Counted from the stretch's first letter, positions 43,987 to 54,285 are shown. The stretch is DNA of 64,000 nt from Edaphobacillus lindanitolerans (GCF_900156305.1 NZ_FTPL01000002.1:558001-622000), one strand, 5' to 3'. Numbers and translations: made by a program. Notes: a model not told the origin generated them from the letters alone.

Positions 43987-44935
43987 GTTTATCCCTAACC
44001 TTCCTGTTGCGTGTTGGCCCTGCAAGCCGCCAGGCGGCCCGCCGGACTTCAAACGGAATCGGGCGGCCCGGCTCCGCCAGGCCTGCGCCTTCCCCGTCTG
44101 TATGGACCGGCATCCGTCGATCGGCGGTCAGCCTGAACGCCCCGCCGGACTGCCTGTGGACTTCCTTGAATCTGGTGTGGCTCCCCGTGAACACGGTTCC
44201 GAAGACGAGCAGGAGCTTCAGCCGGTTCAGCCCGTGGATCACCGTCAGTTCGAGCTCCCCGTCTGCCGGATCGGAACCCGGGGAAATCATCATGCCTCCG
44301 CCGTAGTACGGCTGGTTGCTCACGGCGGCCAGCCATACCCGGTCAAACTTCCGCCGCTGCCCGTCTGCGTCCACGGTCAGGCTGAACGGACGGAAGGTGA
44401 ACAACGTACGGACGATGAAGAATGTGTAGATCAGCTTGCCCGCGCCGAACCGGTTGAAGAGCCGCTTTGTGCGGGAGCGGTTCACCTGCATGGAGATCAC
44501 TGCGTCAAACCCGATGCCGGCACTGTTGACGAAAACGGCGGGTTTTGATGATCCGGGCATTCCGGCTGTGCCGAGATCAAACGAGCCGGAGTCTTTCCGT
44601 CCGGCGGCCTCGATCTCTTCGGCCGTCCGGAATGACAGGTATCCCCGGCCAAAATCATTGCCCGAACCCGCACCGACCGAACCGATCTGCACCTCGGGAT
44701 ATCCCGCGGCTCCCCGAATGACCTCATGCACCGTCCCGTCCCCTCCAAATGCGATGAGCAGAAGAGGACCCCTGTCCGCCTTTGCAGCAAGGCCCCGGGC
44801 GACGGCAGCCGCATGCCCGGGGCCTTTCGTCATGACCGCCTCATAGGGGAAGCCGATCTGTTTGCAGAATGACTCCCATCGGTCAAGGGACCTGCCGTTC
44901 CGGGCGGCAGGATTGACGATGAAGATCACGTCCAT
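43970..44935 (-). CDS. ytlR: Diacylglycerol/lipid kinase family protein YtlR (321 aa)
   Basis: DagK/YegS-type lipid kinase catalytic domain. Motifs: [29 protein letters not shown] (GGDGT nucleotide loop), [30 protein letters not shown], and a C-terminal [17 protein letters not shown]. Which lipid (diacylglycerol, sphingoid base or undecaprenol) is not determined. It is 3 bases downstream of dat with no strong Shine-Dalgarno, so is probably translationally coupled, and overlaps trmB by 17 bases. Confidence 0.92.
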   Translation of the reverse strand: MDVIFIVNPAARNGRSLDRWESFCKQIGFPYEAVMTKGPGHAAAVARGLAAKADRGPLLLIAFGGDGTVHEVIRGAAGYPEVQIGSVGAGSGNDFGRGYLSFRTAEEIEAAGRKDSGSFDLGTAGMPGSSKPAVFVNSAGIGFDAVISMQVNRSRTKRLFNRFGAGKLIYTFFIVRTLFTFRPFSLTVDADGQRRKFDRVWLAAVSNQPYYGGGMMISPGSDPADGELELTVIHGLNRLKLLLVFGTVFTGSHTRFKEVHRQSGGAFRLTADRRMPVHTDGEGAGLAEPGRPIPFEVRRAAWRLAGPTRNRKVRDKHEGTP

Positions 44936-44938
44936 CCG

Positions 44939-45790
44939 TTATTTTGACTCGACGGGCACCGGAAGCTTCCGGTCGAATGCAGCCATCAGGGCTTCCGTCA
45001 CGGGACCCGGCCGGCCGTCGCCGATCTGCTTTCCGTCGATCGCCGAAACCGGGACGATCCCGTTCGTCGTCGAAGTCATGAAGAACTCATCCATGTTGTA
45101 CACATCTTCGAGCGCCATCGGCTCCTCGATGACCGGCTGATCCAGTTCCGTACAGCATTCCATGACGACGCGGCGCGTGATGCCGTTCAGGATGAAGTTG
45201 GAAACCGGATGCGTATGGATGACGCCGTCTTTCACGCCGAACATATTGGAGGAAGACCCTTCGGTCACGGTGCCGCTGCGATGAAGAAGCGCTTCATAGT
45301 GGCCCTCTTCGTAGGCTTCCTGCTTCGCCATGACATTGGCGAGCAGGTTGAGGCTCTTGATGTCACAGCGCATCCAGCGGATGTCCTCGACCGACTTGAG
45401 CGTCACCGGCTCATGCTGGGACGCCGTTGCCGGATAGGCCTTCGTATAGCCCGTGATCACGGGAACGATGTCTTCGCCCGGGAATTGGTGGACGCGGGGA
45501 GCGGCACCCCGGGTGGCCTGGACATACACATGCCCTTCATCGATGCCGTTGTCCCGGACAAGCTGCTCGATCTTGTGTTTCATTTCCTCCTCGCCGTACG
45601 GAAGCTGCATGCGGATCTTTGCAGCCGACTCATACAGCCGGGCGATATGCTCCTCTGCGGTGAACAGGGTGCCGCCGTACACACGGATCACTTCATAGAC
45701 GCCGTCACCGAAGTAATATCCGCGGTCTTCGATCGAGATGGAGATTTCATCGTCTTTGACAAATCGGTCATTCAGCAGGTAGGTAGACAT
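44939..45790 (-). CDS. dat: D-alanine aminotransferase (283 aa)
   Basis: PLP fold-type IV aminotransferase interconverting D-alanine and D-glutamate for cell-wall synthesis. N-terminal ISIEDRGYYFGDGVYEVIRV, PLP lysine in RCDIKSLNLLANVMAKQEA (about residue 145), glutamate in SSSNMFGVKDG-type segment, and NGITRRVVMECC. Full length, AGAAGG upstream of the ATG. Grouped with ytlR, trmB and ytnP downstream, and pepV upstream, as in B. subtilis (pepV-dat). Confidence 0.97.
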   Translation of the reverse strand: MSTYLLNDRFVKDDEISISIEDRGYYFGDGVYEVIRVYGGTLFTAEEHIARLYESAAKIRMQLPYGEEEMKHKIEQLVRDNGIDEGHVYVQATRGAAPRVHQFPGEDIVPVITGYTKAYPATASQHEPVTLKSVEDIRWMRCDIKSLNLLANVMAKQEAYEEGHYEALLHRSGTVTEGSSSNMFGVKDGVIHTHPVSNFILNGITRRVVMECCTELDQPVIEEPMALEDVYNMDEFFMTSTTNGIVPVSAIDGKQIGDGRPGPVTEALMAAFDRKLPVPVESK

Positions 45791-45816
45791 TCTGATCCTT
45801 CTTTCATAAATGATTG

Positions 45817-47217
45817 TCAGTGCGCCGGGTCATTCCCGGCCAGTTCCGCAATGGCGTCCGCATAGATTCCGGCCGCCTTCACAAGGTCTTCCACGTCAAC
45901 ATACTCATCCGCCTGATGGGCGACGTCAGGCCTGCCGGGGAACAGCATGCCGAACGCCACCCCTTTTTCCAGCGTGCGGGCATAGGTGCCGCCGCCGATC
46001 GCCAGCAGTTCAGCCTTTTCGCCGGTCTGCCGTTCGTATACATGCTGCAGCGTGCGGATGAACGGATCGTCCGCATCCACATGGTGGGGCGGCGAATCGG
46101 ACGACAGATCCAGTCCGAAGCCCGAGCCTTCCAGCACGTTCCGGCACGCCGACAGCTTCTCGTCGAGCGGATACGTGACCGAGTAGCGCATGCTGACCGA
46201 AACTTCTCCTCCGCTCTCTTCATTATACGCCAGAATACCGGCGTTGAGCGTCGTTTCCCCTGAAATTTCATCCCGGTAGCCAAGGCCGAGGGAATGCCCC
46301 CTGGACCCTTCACCGAATGCCTGCAGGACAAACGAAGTGAAGCGGGCGGCATCCCCGTCCATGTACGGATCCAGGAATTCGGCAAGCCGGATGCCCGCAT
46401 TGATGCCGTCCTCCGGCTCCATGGCGTGCGCCGCGCGACCCTTCAGAAACAGCCGGCAGTCCGCTTCCCCTCCGGACCTGATCTCGCCTTCGAGGCCGTG
46501 TTCCCGGACGAATTCTTCAAACGGTCCGCAAAGGGCTTCTTCCGGAAGCCGGATATCGGCCACCGCCTCGTCCGGCACCATATTCGTCCGGCTGCCCGAA
46601 CGGAATGACGCGAGCGGTCCCGTTCCGTTGAACGGCCCCTGCGAAAAGACGAGGCCCGCAATCCCTTTTTCTGCATGGATGATCGGAAAATCCGCGTCGG
46701 GCGCAAATCCGATGTCCGGCATTTCTTCCGTCTCAAAGTACCGGTCCATGCATCGGAATCCGCTTTCCTCGTCGGCGCCGATGATGAGCCGTACCCGTTT
46801 GTTCAGGGGGATGCCCGATTCTTTCACCAGCTTCATGGCATGCCAGGCGGCGATCGTCGGTCCTTTGTCGTCGATCGTCCCCCTGCCGAACACTTTCCCG
46901 TCCCGGACATCCGCCTGGAACGGAGGCGTCGTCCAGCCGTCGCCCGCGGGCACCACATCGACATGGCACAGGATCCCGAGCAGTTCAGGCCCTTCGCCCA
47001 TTTCGATATGCCCCGCCTTGCCGTCGATGTCTTTGACGGTCATCCCCGCTTTCCTGCCTTCCTCAAGCATCCAGTCGAGTGCGCGCCGCGGCCCTTCGCC
47101 AAACGGCGCATGTTCGCTTGCCGTCGACTCGTCGAGCACGCTGTTGATAGAAATGAGTGATTGAAGATCATTGATCATTGCCGCTTCCGACCGTGCGGCT
47201 TCTGTTTTCCAGTCCAT
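45817..47217 (-). CDS. pepV: Dipeptidase PepV, M20 family (466 aa)
   Basis: A zinc dipeptidase with a large lid domain. Metal-binding segments: LGILCHVDVVPAGDGWTTPP (His, Asp), GRGTIDDKGPTIAAWHAMK (bridging Asp), GADEESGFRCMDRYF (Glu pair), FAPDADFPIIHAEKG (Asp), and the C-terminal GGGTYARTLEKGVAFGMLFP (His position replaced by the family's Tyr/Arg context). Starts at the ATG (MDWKTEA) after GGGAGGCGG; an in-frame GTG precedes it. 26 bases upstream of dat, together likely supplying D-Ala/L-Ala chemistry for the wall. Confidence 0.95.
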   Translation of the reverse strand: MDWKTEAARSEAAMINDLQSLISINSVLDESTASEHAPFGEGPRRALDWMLEEGRKAGMTVKDIDGKAGHIEMGEGPELLGILCHVDVVPAGDGWTTPPFQADVRDGKVFGRGTIDDKGPTIAAWHAMKLVKESGIPLNKRVRLIIGADEESGFRCMDRYFETEEMPDIGFAPDADFPIIHAEKGIAGLVFSQGPFNGTGPLASFRSGSRTNMVPDEAVADIRLPEEALCGPFEEFVREHGLEGEIRSGGEADCRLFLKGRAAHAMEPEDGINAGIRLAEFLDPYMDGDAARFTSFVLQAFGEGSRGHSLGLGYRDEISGETTLNAGILAYNEESGGEVSVSMRYSVTYPLDEKLSACRNVLEGSGFGLDLSSDSPPHHVDADDPFIRTLQHVYERQTGEKAELLAIGGGTYARTLEKGVAFGMLFPGRPDVAHQADEYVDVEDLVKAAGIYADAIAELAGNDPAH

Positions 47218-47330
47218 CACTCCGCCTCCCCGTCATTTATAGTGCCATTCTACACGTTCGGCAGAAAATGAAAAGTGGTATCTCACAACTCTTGTTGTCT
47301 GTTAATTTATGTAAAACCAACTTCCGTGCG

Positions 47331-47359
47331 TTGGAATACTCTAATTATTATTGTATAAT
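47331..47359 (+). promoter_or_regulatory. Sigma-A promoter of ytzE
   Basis: TTGGAA, 17-bp spacer, TATAAT; predicted start near 47366 gives a ~130-nt leader with small hairpins (for example around 47368-47382). Confidence 0.75.
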
Positions 47360-47473
47360 AAGAGTGGACCCCTGTGGGGACCGAAACCATACAAAGGATG
47401 TGTACGCCCTCAACGGAACAGTCCTCGAGCATGGCTCGACGCTTTGGTCGTCCGCTGGTCTTGCCAAGGAGAA

Positions 47474-47501
47474 CATGATGAAGGAGTGGTTCTGGATATG
47501 A
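47474..47501 (+). other. Possible 7-codon mini-ORF (MKEWFWI) overlapping the ytzE start
   Basis: AAGGAG lies just before two ATGs; reading from the second (about 47478) gives MKEWFWI, whose TGA overlaps the ytzE ATG (ATGA). The AAGGAG inside the mini-ORF is also the presumed Shine-Dalgarno of ytzE, spaced rather far (about 11 bases), so translation of the short frame may help ytzE initiation. Inference only. Confidence 0.35.
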
Positions 47502-47719
47502 AACCTACTACCGACCGGATGCTCACCCGGATAAAGGATGTCTACCTGTACATCCGGGATCAAGGAACCGTCACGACCGACGATTTGGTCGACGCATTCG
47601 GCATCACTCCGCGCACGGTTCAAAGGGACCTGAACGTGCTTGCTTTCAACGGCCTGGTCGACAGCCCAAGCCGCGGCAAATGGACAACGACGGAGAAACG
47701 GGTAAAACTGACTTCATGA
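47498..47719 (+). CDS. ytzE: Small DeoR-type helix-turn-helix protein YtzE (73 aa)
   Basis: Consists only of a winged HTH of the DeoR class: MKPTTDRMLTRIKDVYLYIR, GTVTTDDLVDAFGITPRTVQ, RDLNVLAFNGLVDSPSRGKW. No sugar-phosphate-binding effector domain, unlike full DeoR regulators. The start matches the B. subtilis YtzE N-terminus. Single gene with its own promoter, divergent from pepV, converging on the pseudouridine synthase gene with a shared terminator. Target genes unknown. Confidence 0.92.
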   Translation: MKPTTDRMLTRIKDVYLYIRDQGTVTTDDLVDAFGITPRTVQRDLNVLAFNGLVDSPSRGKWTTTEKRVKLTS

Positions 47720-47737
47720 GACTGTACACATACGAAA

Positions 47738-47774
47738 AAGGATGGCCTGCCCTTCGGCAGGTCATCCTTTTTTA
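47738..47774. terminator. Shared bidirectional terminator of ytzE and ytzG
   Basis: AAAAGGATGGCCTGCC and GGCAGGTCATCCTTTT arms with a TTCG loop and T-run. Confidence 0.92.
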
Positions 47775-48481
47775 TGTGACTTGAGTTCATTCAGCTCTTC
47801 ATCGGTCAGTTCCCTGAATCCGCCGAGGGCCAGTTCCGGATCCAGGCGGAGCGGACCCATCGTCAGCCGCTTCAGGTAGACGACTTGCTTGCCCCGGCTT
47901 TCGAACATGCGCTTGACCTGATGGAATTTCCCCTCGGTGATCGTGAGCTCGATGTCCGAAACGGGGCCGGCGGACAAGATTTCCAGCACGGCGGGTTTTG
48001 TGACGTACCCGTCCTCGAGCTCGACGCCGGCCGTGAAGGCCTCTGCATCAGCTGCGGTCACTTCGCCGTCCACCTTTGCGTAATACGTCTTTCCGACATG
48101 CCGCTTCGGCGAGAGCAGTTCATGGGCCAGCTTCCCGTCATTCGTGATGAGCAGGAGCCCTTCCGTGTCCTTGTCGAGCCGGCCGGCCGGGAACGGCTCG
48201 AACCGCCTGTATTCGTCAGGCAGCAGGTCGATCACCGTCCGGTCCCGGTTGTCGTCCGTGGCCGACACGACACCCGGCGGCTTGTTCATCATGATGTAGA
48301 CGAATTCCCGGTAATCGACCGGATCTCCGAACACCGTGACGCTGTCCGCATCCGGATCGACATGCAGCTTCGGGTCCCGGACCGTTTCTCCCCCGACGCT
48401 CACGGCCCCCTGTTTCAGAAGGAGCTTCACTTCTTTTCTCGAACCGTACCCGCTGTTTGCGAGCAGCTTATCCAGCCTCAT
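47762..48481 (-). CDS. ytzG: RsuA-family rRNA pseudouridine synthase YtzG (239 aa)
   Basis: S4-domain-containing pseudouridine synthase, probably modifying 16S rRNA (U516-type). N-terminal S4 domain MRLDKLLANSGYGSRKEVK; catalytic Asp in FPAGRLDKDTEGLLLITND; LTITEGKFHQVKRMF and VVYLKRLTMGPLRLDPEL complete the fold. The ATG at 48481 has GAGGTGGGGAG upstream. It starts 10 bases after the ytgP stop, so is cotranscribed with the flippase gene. Confidence 0.93.
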   Translation of the reverse strand: MRLDKLLANSGYGSRKEVKLLLKQGAVSVGGETVRDPKLHVDPDADSVTVFGDPVDYREFVYIMMNKPPGVVSATDDNRDRTVIDLLPDEYRRFEPFPAGRLDKDTEGLLLITNDGKLAHELLSPKRHVGKTYYAKVDGEVTAADAEAFTAGVELEDGYVTKPAVLEILSAGPVSDIELTITEGKFHQVKRMFESRGKQVVYLKRLTMGPLRLDPELALGGFRELTDEELNELKSHKKG

Positions 48482-48491
48482 TCTCCCCACC

Positions 48492-50102
48492 TCACAATCC
48501 AAGTTTGTCGGTCAGCCGCTTCAGCCGGTCTCCGAACAGTTTCTGTGCAAGTCCGGACTTGAAGGAAATGACGGCGTACACGACGGCACCGACGGCCGCA
48601 GTCACCAGAATGTAGAGGAACGCGTCCCCTTTTGTGTCCGCGGGACCGAACAGGCGGAGCCCCTTCAGCGTGAGCCAGGAAGCGAGTGCCATGACCGCAT
48701 TGAATATCAGGATGAGCAGCAGGCGCCTCGTCACCATCGACGAACGGTAGTCCAGCGCCCGGGAGGCGACCATGATGTTCATCAGGACGGCCACCCCGTA
48801 GCCGATCACGGTTGCAAGGATGGCCCCTTCCGCCTCGAACAGCTTGATGAGCGGGATGTTCAGCGCCAGCTTCAGGAAGAGGCCGATCAGCAGGTTCAGG
48901 ACAATCCATTTGTGACGGTCGATCGCCTGGAGGATCGAGCCGGTCACCGTATACAGGGCGAACAGGATGGACGTCGGCGCATACGCCCGGAGGATATCCG
49001 CTCCGACCGGATCCTGTTCAAACAGCAAGTGGTAAAACTCGCCCGACAGGATCATCAGTCCGATGACCATCGGGAAAGTGAGGAATGCGACGATCTGGTA
49101 CGTCTGGTCGAGCGCACGGGTCATGGCCGGCCGGTTGCCGGTCGTGAAGTAGCCCGTCACGATCGGGATGAGCGCCATCGAAAAAGCCGTGCCGATCATG
49201 ACCGGGATCATGACGATCTTGTGGGTCGTGAAGTTCAGCATCGCGAGCTGGCCGTCCGATACGGCGGCAAGCCCGATGGACGACATCGCCCGGTTGAACG
49301 TGATCATGTCAACAAACTGGAACAGGGGGTTCGCAAGACCGACGAGGACGATCGGGAAGATATACACGATGAGCTCGCGGTACATGTCCTTCAGGCTGGC
49401 GCCGCTCGCATGCCGGCTCGACTGGAGAAGACGATCAAACTCGGGCTTTTCCTTCTTCCAGTAGTAGCCGAGGATCGCAAGCCCTGCCAGCGCCCCGATG
49501 AAGGCGGCAAACACCGCAAATGAAATCGCGGTCCGCGGAGATTCCTCCATGAAGTGGATCACGACATAGACGCCCGCCAGCACGAACAGGATCCGGACGA
49601 TCTGTTCCAGCAGCTGGGAAACGGCAGTCGGCGTGAACTGCTGATAGCCCTGGAAGAATCCGCGGGTCAGGCTCATGAACGGAACGACGATGAGCGCAAA
49701 GCTCACCCAGCGGATGACGCCCGCAATCTCGTCGATTGAGAACACCTGCTCATCATCGGCGATGACCATATGGGCCATCGGCTCGGCGAGGAAGAACAGG
49801 ATGAGGAACGAGGCGATCCCCGTTCCGATCATGATCCCGAGGCTGGACTTGAACAATCTGCGCCCGGTTTCATAGTCGCCGAGCGCATTGTATTTGGATA
49901 CGAATTTCGACACTGCGATCGGCATGCCGGAAATCGCGAATGACAGCATGATGTTGTACGGTATGTATGCATACTGATACAGCCCGAGATTCTCCTTGCC
50001 GACCATTGCATAGAGCGGAATGACATACAGGAGACCGAGCGCCTTGGACAGAAACAGCCCGATCGACAGGACCGCCGTCCCTTTGACTAAGTTGGATGAC
50101 AT
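48492..50102 (-). CDS. ytgP: Lipid II flippase, MurJ/YtgP type (536 aa)
   Basis: A multi-helix (about 14) MOP-superfamily exporter that flips lipid-linked peptidoglycan precursor. N-terminal KGTAVLSIGLFLSKALGLLY, then YQYAYIPYNIMLSFAISGMP and many hydrophobic helices with cationic loops typical of MurJ-like proteins (GYFTTGNRPAMTRALDQTYQ). B. subtilis YtgP is its MurJ. Length is normal. AGGAATGGAAGGG precedes the ATG. First gene of a two-gene unit with ytzG, divergent from ytfP. Confidence 0.93.
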   Translation of the reverse strand: MSSNLVKGTAVLSIGLFLSKALGLLYVIPLYAMVGKENLGLYQYAYIPYNIMLSFAISGMPIAVSKFVSKYNALGDYETGRRLFKSSLGIMIGTGIASFLILFFLAEPMAHMVIADDEQVFSIDEIAGVIRWVSFALIVVPFMSLTRGFFQGYQQFTPTAVSQLLEQIVRILFVLAGVYVVIHFMEESPRTAISFAVFAAFIGALAGLAILGYYWKKEKPEFDRLLQSSRHASGASLKDMYRELIVYIFPIVLVGLANPLFQFVDMITFNRAMSSIGLAAVSDGQLAMLNFTTHKIVMIPVMIGTAFSMALIPIVTGYFTTGNRPAMTRALDQTYQIVAFLTFPMVIGLMILSGEFYHLLFEQDPVGADILRAYAPTSILFALYTVTGSILQAIDRHKWIVLNLLIGLFLKLALNIPLIKLFEAEGAILATVIGYGVAVLMNIMVASRALDYRSSMVTRRLLLILIFNAVMALASWLTLKGLRLFGPADTKGDAFLYILVTAAVGAVVYAVISFKSGLAQKLFGDRLKRLTDKLGL

Positions 50103-50311
50103 AAGACCCTTCCATTCCTATAAACTATTCTACAGTGTACTCCGCTCCCGCAGATATCTCAAATTCTTTTCTGGCCGGCGTGTATAATAAGACGGGAATG
50201 CAAGTGAAATGTTGCCGATCCGTGAACCGGAAAACCGGCATCATAAAAACACACGAGACTGGACTCTCTCCCGTTCTACGGAACCGGATTTATATTGAAA
50301 GGATGACAAAC

Positions 50312-51583
50312 ATGCATGACGTGATCATCATCGGCGGCGGTCCTTCGGGGCTCATGGCCGCTGCGGCGGCCGGCGCTTCGGGCGCAGACGTGCTGCTCAT
50401 CGAGAAGGGCAACAAGCTCGGGAAGAAACTCGCCATCAGCGGCGGCGGACGCTGCAATGTGACGAACAATCTGGACTACGAGGAGATCATCCGGCATATT
50501 CCCGGAAACGGCCGTTTCCTCTATGGACCGTTTTCGGTATTCGACAACCAGGACATCATCCGCTTTTTCGAGAATCTCGGCGTCCCGCTCAAGGAAGAAG
50601 ACCACGGCCGGATGTTCCCGGTATCGGACAAGGCATCGGACGTGGTGGATGCACTGACCGGAGAACTCGGCAGGCTCGGCGTGAAGGTCCGGTTCGGCGC
50701 GCGCGTCGCCAAGCTCCTCATGGACGATGAGCGCATCCTCGGCGTCCGGCTCGAGAACGGGGAAGAACTCCAGAGCCGCTCGGTCGTCGTGGCCTCCGGC
50801 GGGAAGGCCGTCCCGCAGACGGGATCGACGGGCGACGGCTACCCGTGGGCGGAGCGCGCCGGCCATACCATCACCGAACTGTACCCGACGGAAGTGCCGC
50901 TCCTGTCCGGCGAGCCGTTCATCCGTTCCCGGACGCTCCAGGGCCTCGCCCTCCGGGACGCGGCCGTATCCGTACTCAACAAGAAAGGCAAGACGCTCGT
51001 CACCCACCGGATGGACATGCTCTTTACACATTTCGGCCTGAGCGGCCCGGCGATCCTCCGCTGCAGCCAGTTCGTTGTGAAAGAGCGGAAGAAAAACGGC
51101 GGCGCCCCGGTCCGGATGCTGATCGATACGCTCCCCGACGAAAACGCGGAAAAGACGTTCCAGTTTCTCACCGGCAGCGGAAAAGCCGAACCGAAGAAAG
51201 CGGCGAAGAACCTGTGGAAAGGCCTCGCGCCCGAGCGCTGGCTGCTGTTCCTTATGGAAGAAGCCGGGATCGACCCGGCATCTCCGGCCGGCCAGATCGC
51301 CCATGAGAAACTGCGCAATCTGGCCCGCCTCCTCCACTCCTTTGAAATGACAGTGAACGGCACGCAGCCGATCGAGAAGGCGTTTGTCACGGGCGGCGGT
51401 GTCTCGGTGAAGGAAATCGGTCCGAAGACGATGGCGTCAAAGAAAAAGGAAGGGCTCTTCTTCTGCGGCGAGATCCTCGATATCCACGGCTACACCGGCG
51501 GCTACAATATCACATCCGCCCTCGTCACCGGCCGGATCGCCGGGATGAACGCAGCGAAGTCCGCGCTCGGCACCGGCGAGTAA
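50312..51583 (+). CDS. ytfP: HI0933/YtfP-family FAD flavoprotein (423 aa)
   Basis: A soluble FAD-binding protein with an N-terminal Rossmann loop [20 protein letters not shown], the HI0933 hallmark [15 protein letters not shown], and a C-terminal flavin-binding stretch [18 protein letters not shown] then [20 protein letters not shown]. Electron donor and substrate unknown; the family has been linked to tRNA/nucleoside metabolism only by speculation. The start at 50312 ([10 protein letters not shown]) follows GAAAGGATG; upstream in-frame ATGs lack a Shine-Dalgarno. Convergent with leuS across tandem array C. Confidence 0.9.
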   Translation: MHDVIIIGGGPSGLMAAAAAGASGADVLLIEKGNKLGKKLAISGGGRCNVTNNLDYEEIIRHIPGNGRFLYGPFSVFDNQDIIRFFENLGVPLKEEDHGRMFPVSDKASDVVDALTGELGRLGVKVRFGARVAKLLMDDERILGVRLENGEELQSRSVVVASGGKAVPQTGSTGDGYPWAERAGHTITELYPTEVPLLSGEPFIRSRTLQGLALRDAAVSVLNKKGKTLVTHRMDMLFTHFGLSGPAILRCSQFVVKERKKNGGAPVRMLIDTLPDENAEKTFQFLTGSGKAEPKKAAKNLWKGLAPERWLLFLMEEAGIDPASPAGQIAHEKLRNLARLLHSFEMTVNGTQPIEKAFVTGGGVSVKEIGPKTMASKKKEGLFFCGEILDIHGYTGGYNITSALVTGRIAGMNAAKSALGTGE

Positions 51584-51651
51584 GACATTCTGGATGCCGG
51601 TGATCCATTGGCTGCCGGAGAATTGGAATGTGAGCCGTCAGCCGGGCAAGA

Positions 51652-51759
51652 AGATCTGTAAGTTAAGAACTCGGCGTTCTATGTTAAGAAAGAGGGACTG
51701 TAGGTTAAGGATCCACGGCCCTATGTTAAGAAAGACGGGCTGTAAGTGAAGAATGCACC
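51652..51759. repeat. 21-bp tandem array C (about 5 copies), same family as array A but inverted
   Basis: Units CTGTA(A/G)GTTAAGAA or CTATGTTAAGAA plus about 7 variable bases run head to tail on the plus strand, the reverse complement of the core at 1687-1815. The array lies between the ytfP stop and the leuS terminator (51811-51843); the remainder of this 270-bp gap holds no gene. Confidence 0.8.
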
Positions 51760-51810
51760 GTGAACAGCCCCCGCCCTCTTTTGAGTCATTTCGATATCTA
51801 TTAAAACCCA

Positions 51811-51843
51811 GACAAACCCGGAGCCTCCCGCTCCGGGTTTGTC
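51811..51843. terminator. Terminator in the ytfP-leuS convergent gap
   Basis: GACAAACCCGGAG and CTCCGGGTTTGTC arms; plus-strand tail TTTCTTCC, minus-strand tail TGGGTTTTAAT. Confidence 0.85.
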
Positions 51844-51854
51844 TTTCTTCCCTA

Positions 51855-54269
51855 TTACTTCACCACTATGTTCACAAGGCGGCCTGGAATGCCGATGACC
51901 TTCTTGATCTCCTTGCCTTCCGTCAGTTCCTTCACGCGCGGCTCGGCAAGCGCGGCTTTCTCCAGCTCTTCCTTGGTCACGTCCGCAGGCACGACGACCT
52001 TGGAACGGACCTTGCCGTTGATCTGGACGGCGATTTCCACTTCGTCGTCCACAAGCTTGGCTTCATCATGGACCGGCCATGATTCATACTTGATCGTCTC
52101 CTCATGGCCGAGGATGCGCCACAGTTCTTCCGTGATGAACGGGCAGATCGGCGACAGCATCTTGATGAAGCCTTCCGCGTACTCTTTCGGCAGCGTGTCG
52201 GCCTTGTAGGCTTCGTTGATGAACACCATCATCTGCGAAATGGCGGTGTTGTTGTGCATCGCCTCGAGGTCTTCCGTCACTTTCTTGACAGTCTGGTTGT
52301 ACACTTTATCGAGCTTGCCGTCATTCTCTTCCGTAATCTTCGCCGAGAGCGAGCCGTCCGCTTCGGTGTAGAGGCGCCAGATCCGGTCAAGGAATTTGCG
52401 CGAGCCGTCAAGGCCGTTCGTCGACCAGGCCTTCGATGCATCAAGCGGCCCCATGAACATTTCATAGAGGCGGAGTGCATCCGCACCGTGGCTCTCGACG
52501 ATGTCGTCCGGATTGACGACGTTCCCTTTCGACTTGGACATCTTCTCGTTGCCCTCGCCGAGGATCATGCCCTGGTTGAAGAGCTTCTGGAACGGCTCTT
52601 TCGTCTTGACGACGCCGATGTCGTAGAGCACTTTGTGCCAGAACCGCGCGTACAGCAAGTGGAGGACCGCATGTTCCGCACCGCCGACGTAGATGTCGAC
52701 CGGGAGCCAGCGCTCGGCGAGTTCCGGATCGATGAGCTGCTCGGAATTGTGCGGATCGATGTAGCGGATGTAATACCAGCAGCTGCCGGCCCACTGCGGC
52801 ATCGTGTTCGTCTCGCGGCGTCCCTTCATGCCGGTCTCGGGATCCGTGACATTCACCCAATCCTCGATATTGGCCAGCGGAGATTCGCCTGTGCCGCTCG
52901 GGCGGATGTTGTCCGTCTTCGGCAGCATGAGCGGCAGCTCTTCTTCCGGAACGGTCGTCATCGTGCCGTCTTCCCAGTGGATGACCGGGATCGGTTCGCC
53001 CCAATAGCGCTGGCGGGAGAACAGCCAGTCACGGAGGCGGTAGGTGATCTTTTTCTCGCCCGCCCCGTGCTCTTCCATCCACGTGATGGCCTTGGAGATC
53101 GCTTCGTCTTTTCCGAGGCCGTCGAGGAAACCGGAATTCACGTGCGGGCCGTCTCCGACATAGGCTTCCTCTTCGATGTTGCCGCCTGCGACGACTTCCT
53201 TGACCGGCAGGCCGAATTCCTTTGCAAACTCGTAATCCCGCTCATCGTGCGCCGGTACCGCCATGATGGCGCCGGTGCCGTACGAAGCGAGCACATAGTC
53301 GGCGATCCAGACCGGCATCTTCTCGCCGCTCACCGGATTGACGGCATAGGCGCCGGTGAAGACGCCGGTCTTTTCCTTCGCAAGATCGGTGCGCTCCAGG
53401 TCGCTCTTCGTCTTGACCTTGTCGAGATACGCATCAACCGCCGCCTGCTGTTCCGGCGTCGTGATCTCGGAGACGAGCTTGTGCTCGGGCGCGAGCACGG
53501 CGTACGTGGCGCCGAAGATCGTGTCCGGGCGTGTCGTGAAGGCATCGAACGACTTTTCCGTCCCGTCGATCGGGAACGTGATCTGCGCGCCTTCGGAACG
53601 GCCGATCCAGTTGCGCTGCATCTCTTTCAGGCTGTCCGGCCAGTCGAGGTCGTCCAGGTCATCGAGCAGGCGGTCGGCATATTCGGTGATGCGGAGCACC
53701 CACTGCCGCATCGGGCGGCGTTCGACCGGGTGGCCGCCGCGTTCGGACAGGCCGTCGATGACTTCTTCGTTTGCGAGCACCGTGCCGAGTGCCGGGCACC
53801 AGTTGACCGGCACTTCATCCACATAGGCGAGGCCCCGGTTGTAGAGCTGGATGAAAATCCACTGGGTCCATTTGTAATACTCGGGATCGGTCGTATTGAT
53901 CTCCCGGTCCCAGTCATAGGAGAACCCGAGTTCCTGCATCTGGCGCTTGAACGTGGCAATGTTCCTCGCCGTGAACTCGGCCGGGTCGTTGCCCGTGTCG
54001 AGCGCATACTGCTCAGCCGGCAGGCCGAACGCGTCCCAGCCCATCGGATGGAGGACGTTGTGCCCCTGCATCCGCTTGAAACCGCTCAGGATATCGGTCG
54101 CGATATAGCCGAGCGGATGCCCGACGTGAAGGCCGGCGCCGGACGGATACGGGAACATATCCAGTGCATAGAACTTCGGTTTTTCCGGTTCGTCGACCGT
54201 CTTGAATGTTTTGTTGTCTTCCCAGTACTTCCGCCATTTGCGGTCAATCTCTTGATGGTTGTAGCTCAC
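51855..54269 (-). CDS. leuS: Leucyl-tRNA synthetase (804 aa)
   Basis: Class Ia synthetase charging tRNA(Leu). HIGH-type [16 protein letters not shown] near residue 40; the CP1 editing domain includes [20 protein letters not shown] and [25 protein letters not shown] loop is [19 protein letters not shown]; anticodon-binding domain and C-terminal leucine-specific domain follow. GTG start at 54269 preceded by GAGGAGG; length 804 matches bacilli. Controlled by the T-box leader upstream. Confidence 0.98.
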   Translation of the reverse strand: MSYNHQEIDRKWRKYWEDNKTFKTVDEPEKPKFYALDMFPYPSGAGLHVGHPLGYIATDILSGFKRMQGHNVLHPMGWDAFGLPAEQYALDTGNDPAEFTARNIATFKRQMQELGFSYDWDREINTTDPEYYKWTQWIFIQLYNRGLAYVDEVPVNWCPALGTVLANEEVIDGLSERGGHPVERRPMRQWVLRITEYADRLLDDLDDLDWPDSLKEMQRNWIGRSEGAQITFPIDGTEKSFDAFTTRPDTIFGATYAVLAPEHKLVSEITTPEQQAAVDAYLDKVKTKSDLERTDLAKEKTGVFTGAYAVNPVSGEKMPVWIADYVLASYGTGAIMAVPAHDERDYEFAKEFGLPVKEVVAGGNIEEEAYVGDGPHVNSGFLDGLGKDEAISKAITWMEEHGAGEKKITYRLRDWLFSRQRYWGEPIPVIHWEDGTMTTVPEEELPLMLPKTDNIRPSGTGESPLANIEDWVNVTDPETGMKGRRETNTMPQWAGSCWYYIRYIDPHNSEQLIDPELAERWLPVDIYVGGAEHAVLHLLYARFWHKVLYDIGVVKTKEPFQKLFNQGMILGEGNEKMSKSKGNVVNPDDIVESHGADALRLYEMFMGPLDASKAWSTNGLDGSRKFLDRIWRLYTEADGSLSAKITEENDGKLDKVYNQTVKKVTEDLEAMHNNTAISQMMVFINEAYKADTLPKEYAEGFIKMLSPICPFITEELWRILGHEETIKYESWPVHDEAKLVDDEVEIAVQINGKVRSKVVVPADVTKEELEKAALAEPRVKELTEGKEIKKVIGIPGRLVNIVVK

Positions 54270-54285
54270 GGCTGATTCCTCCTCA

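Noticed and set aside
43987-44052. Longer TrmB N-terminus starting at 44052
   Set aside because: The extra 22 codons overlap ytlR, have no Shine-Dalgarno and no family similarity.
47351-47719. 122-codon version of ytzE with a long N-terminal extension
   Set aside because: The extension starts inside the promoter -10 and has no Shine-Dalgarno; the 73-residue form matches the known protein exactly at its start.
52104-54275. 723-codon open frame antisense to leuS
   Set aside because: GC-rich coding on the minus strand keeps this frame open by chance; the leuS frame has all synthetase motifs and the antisense product has none.
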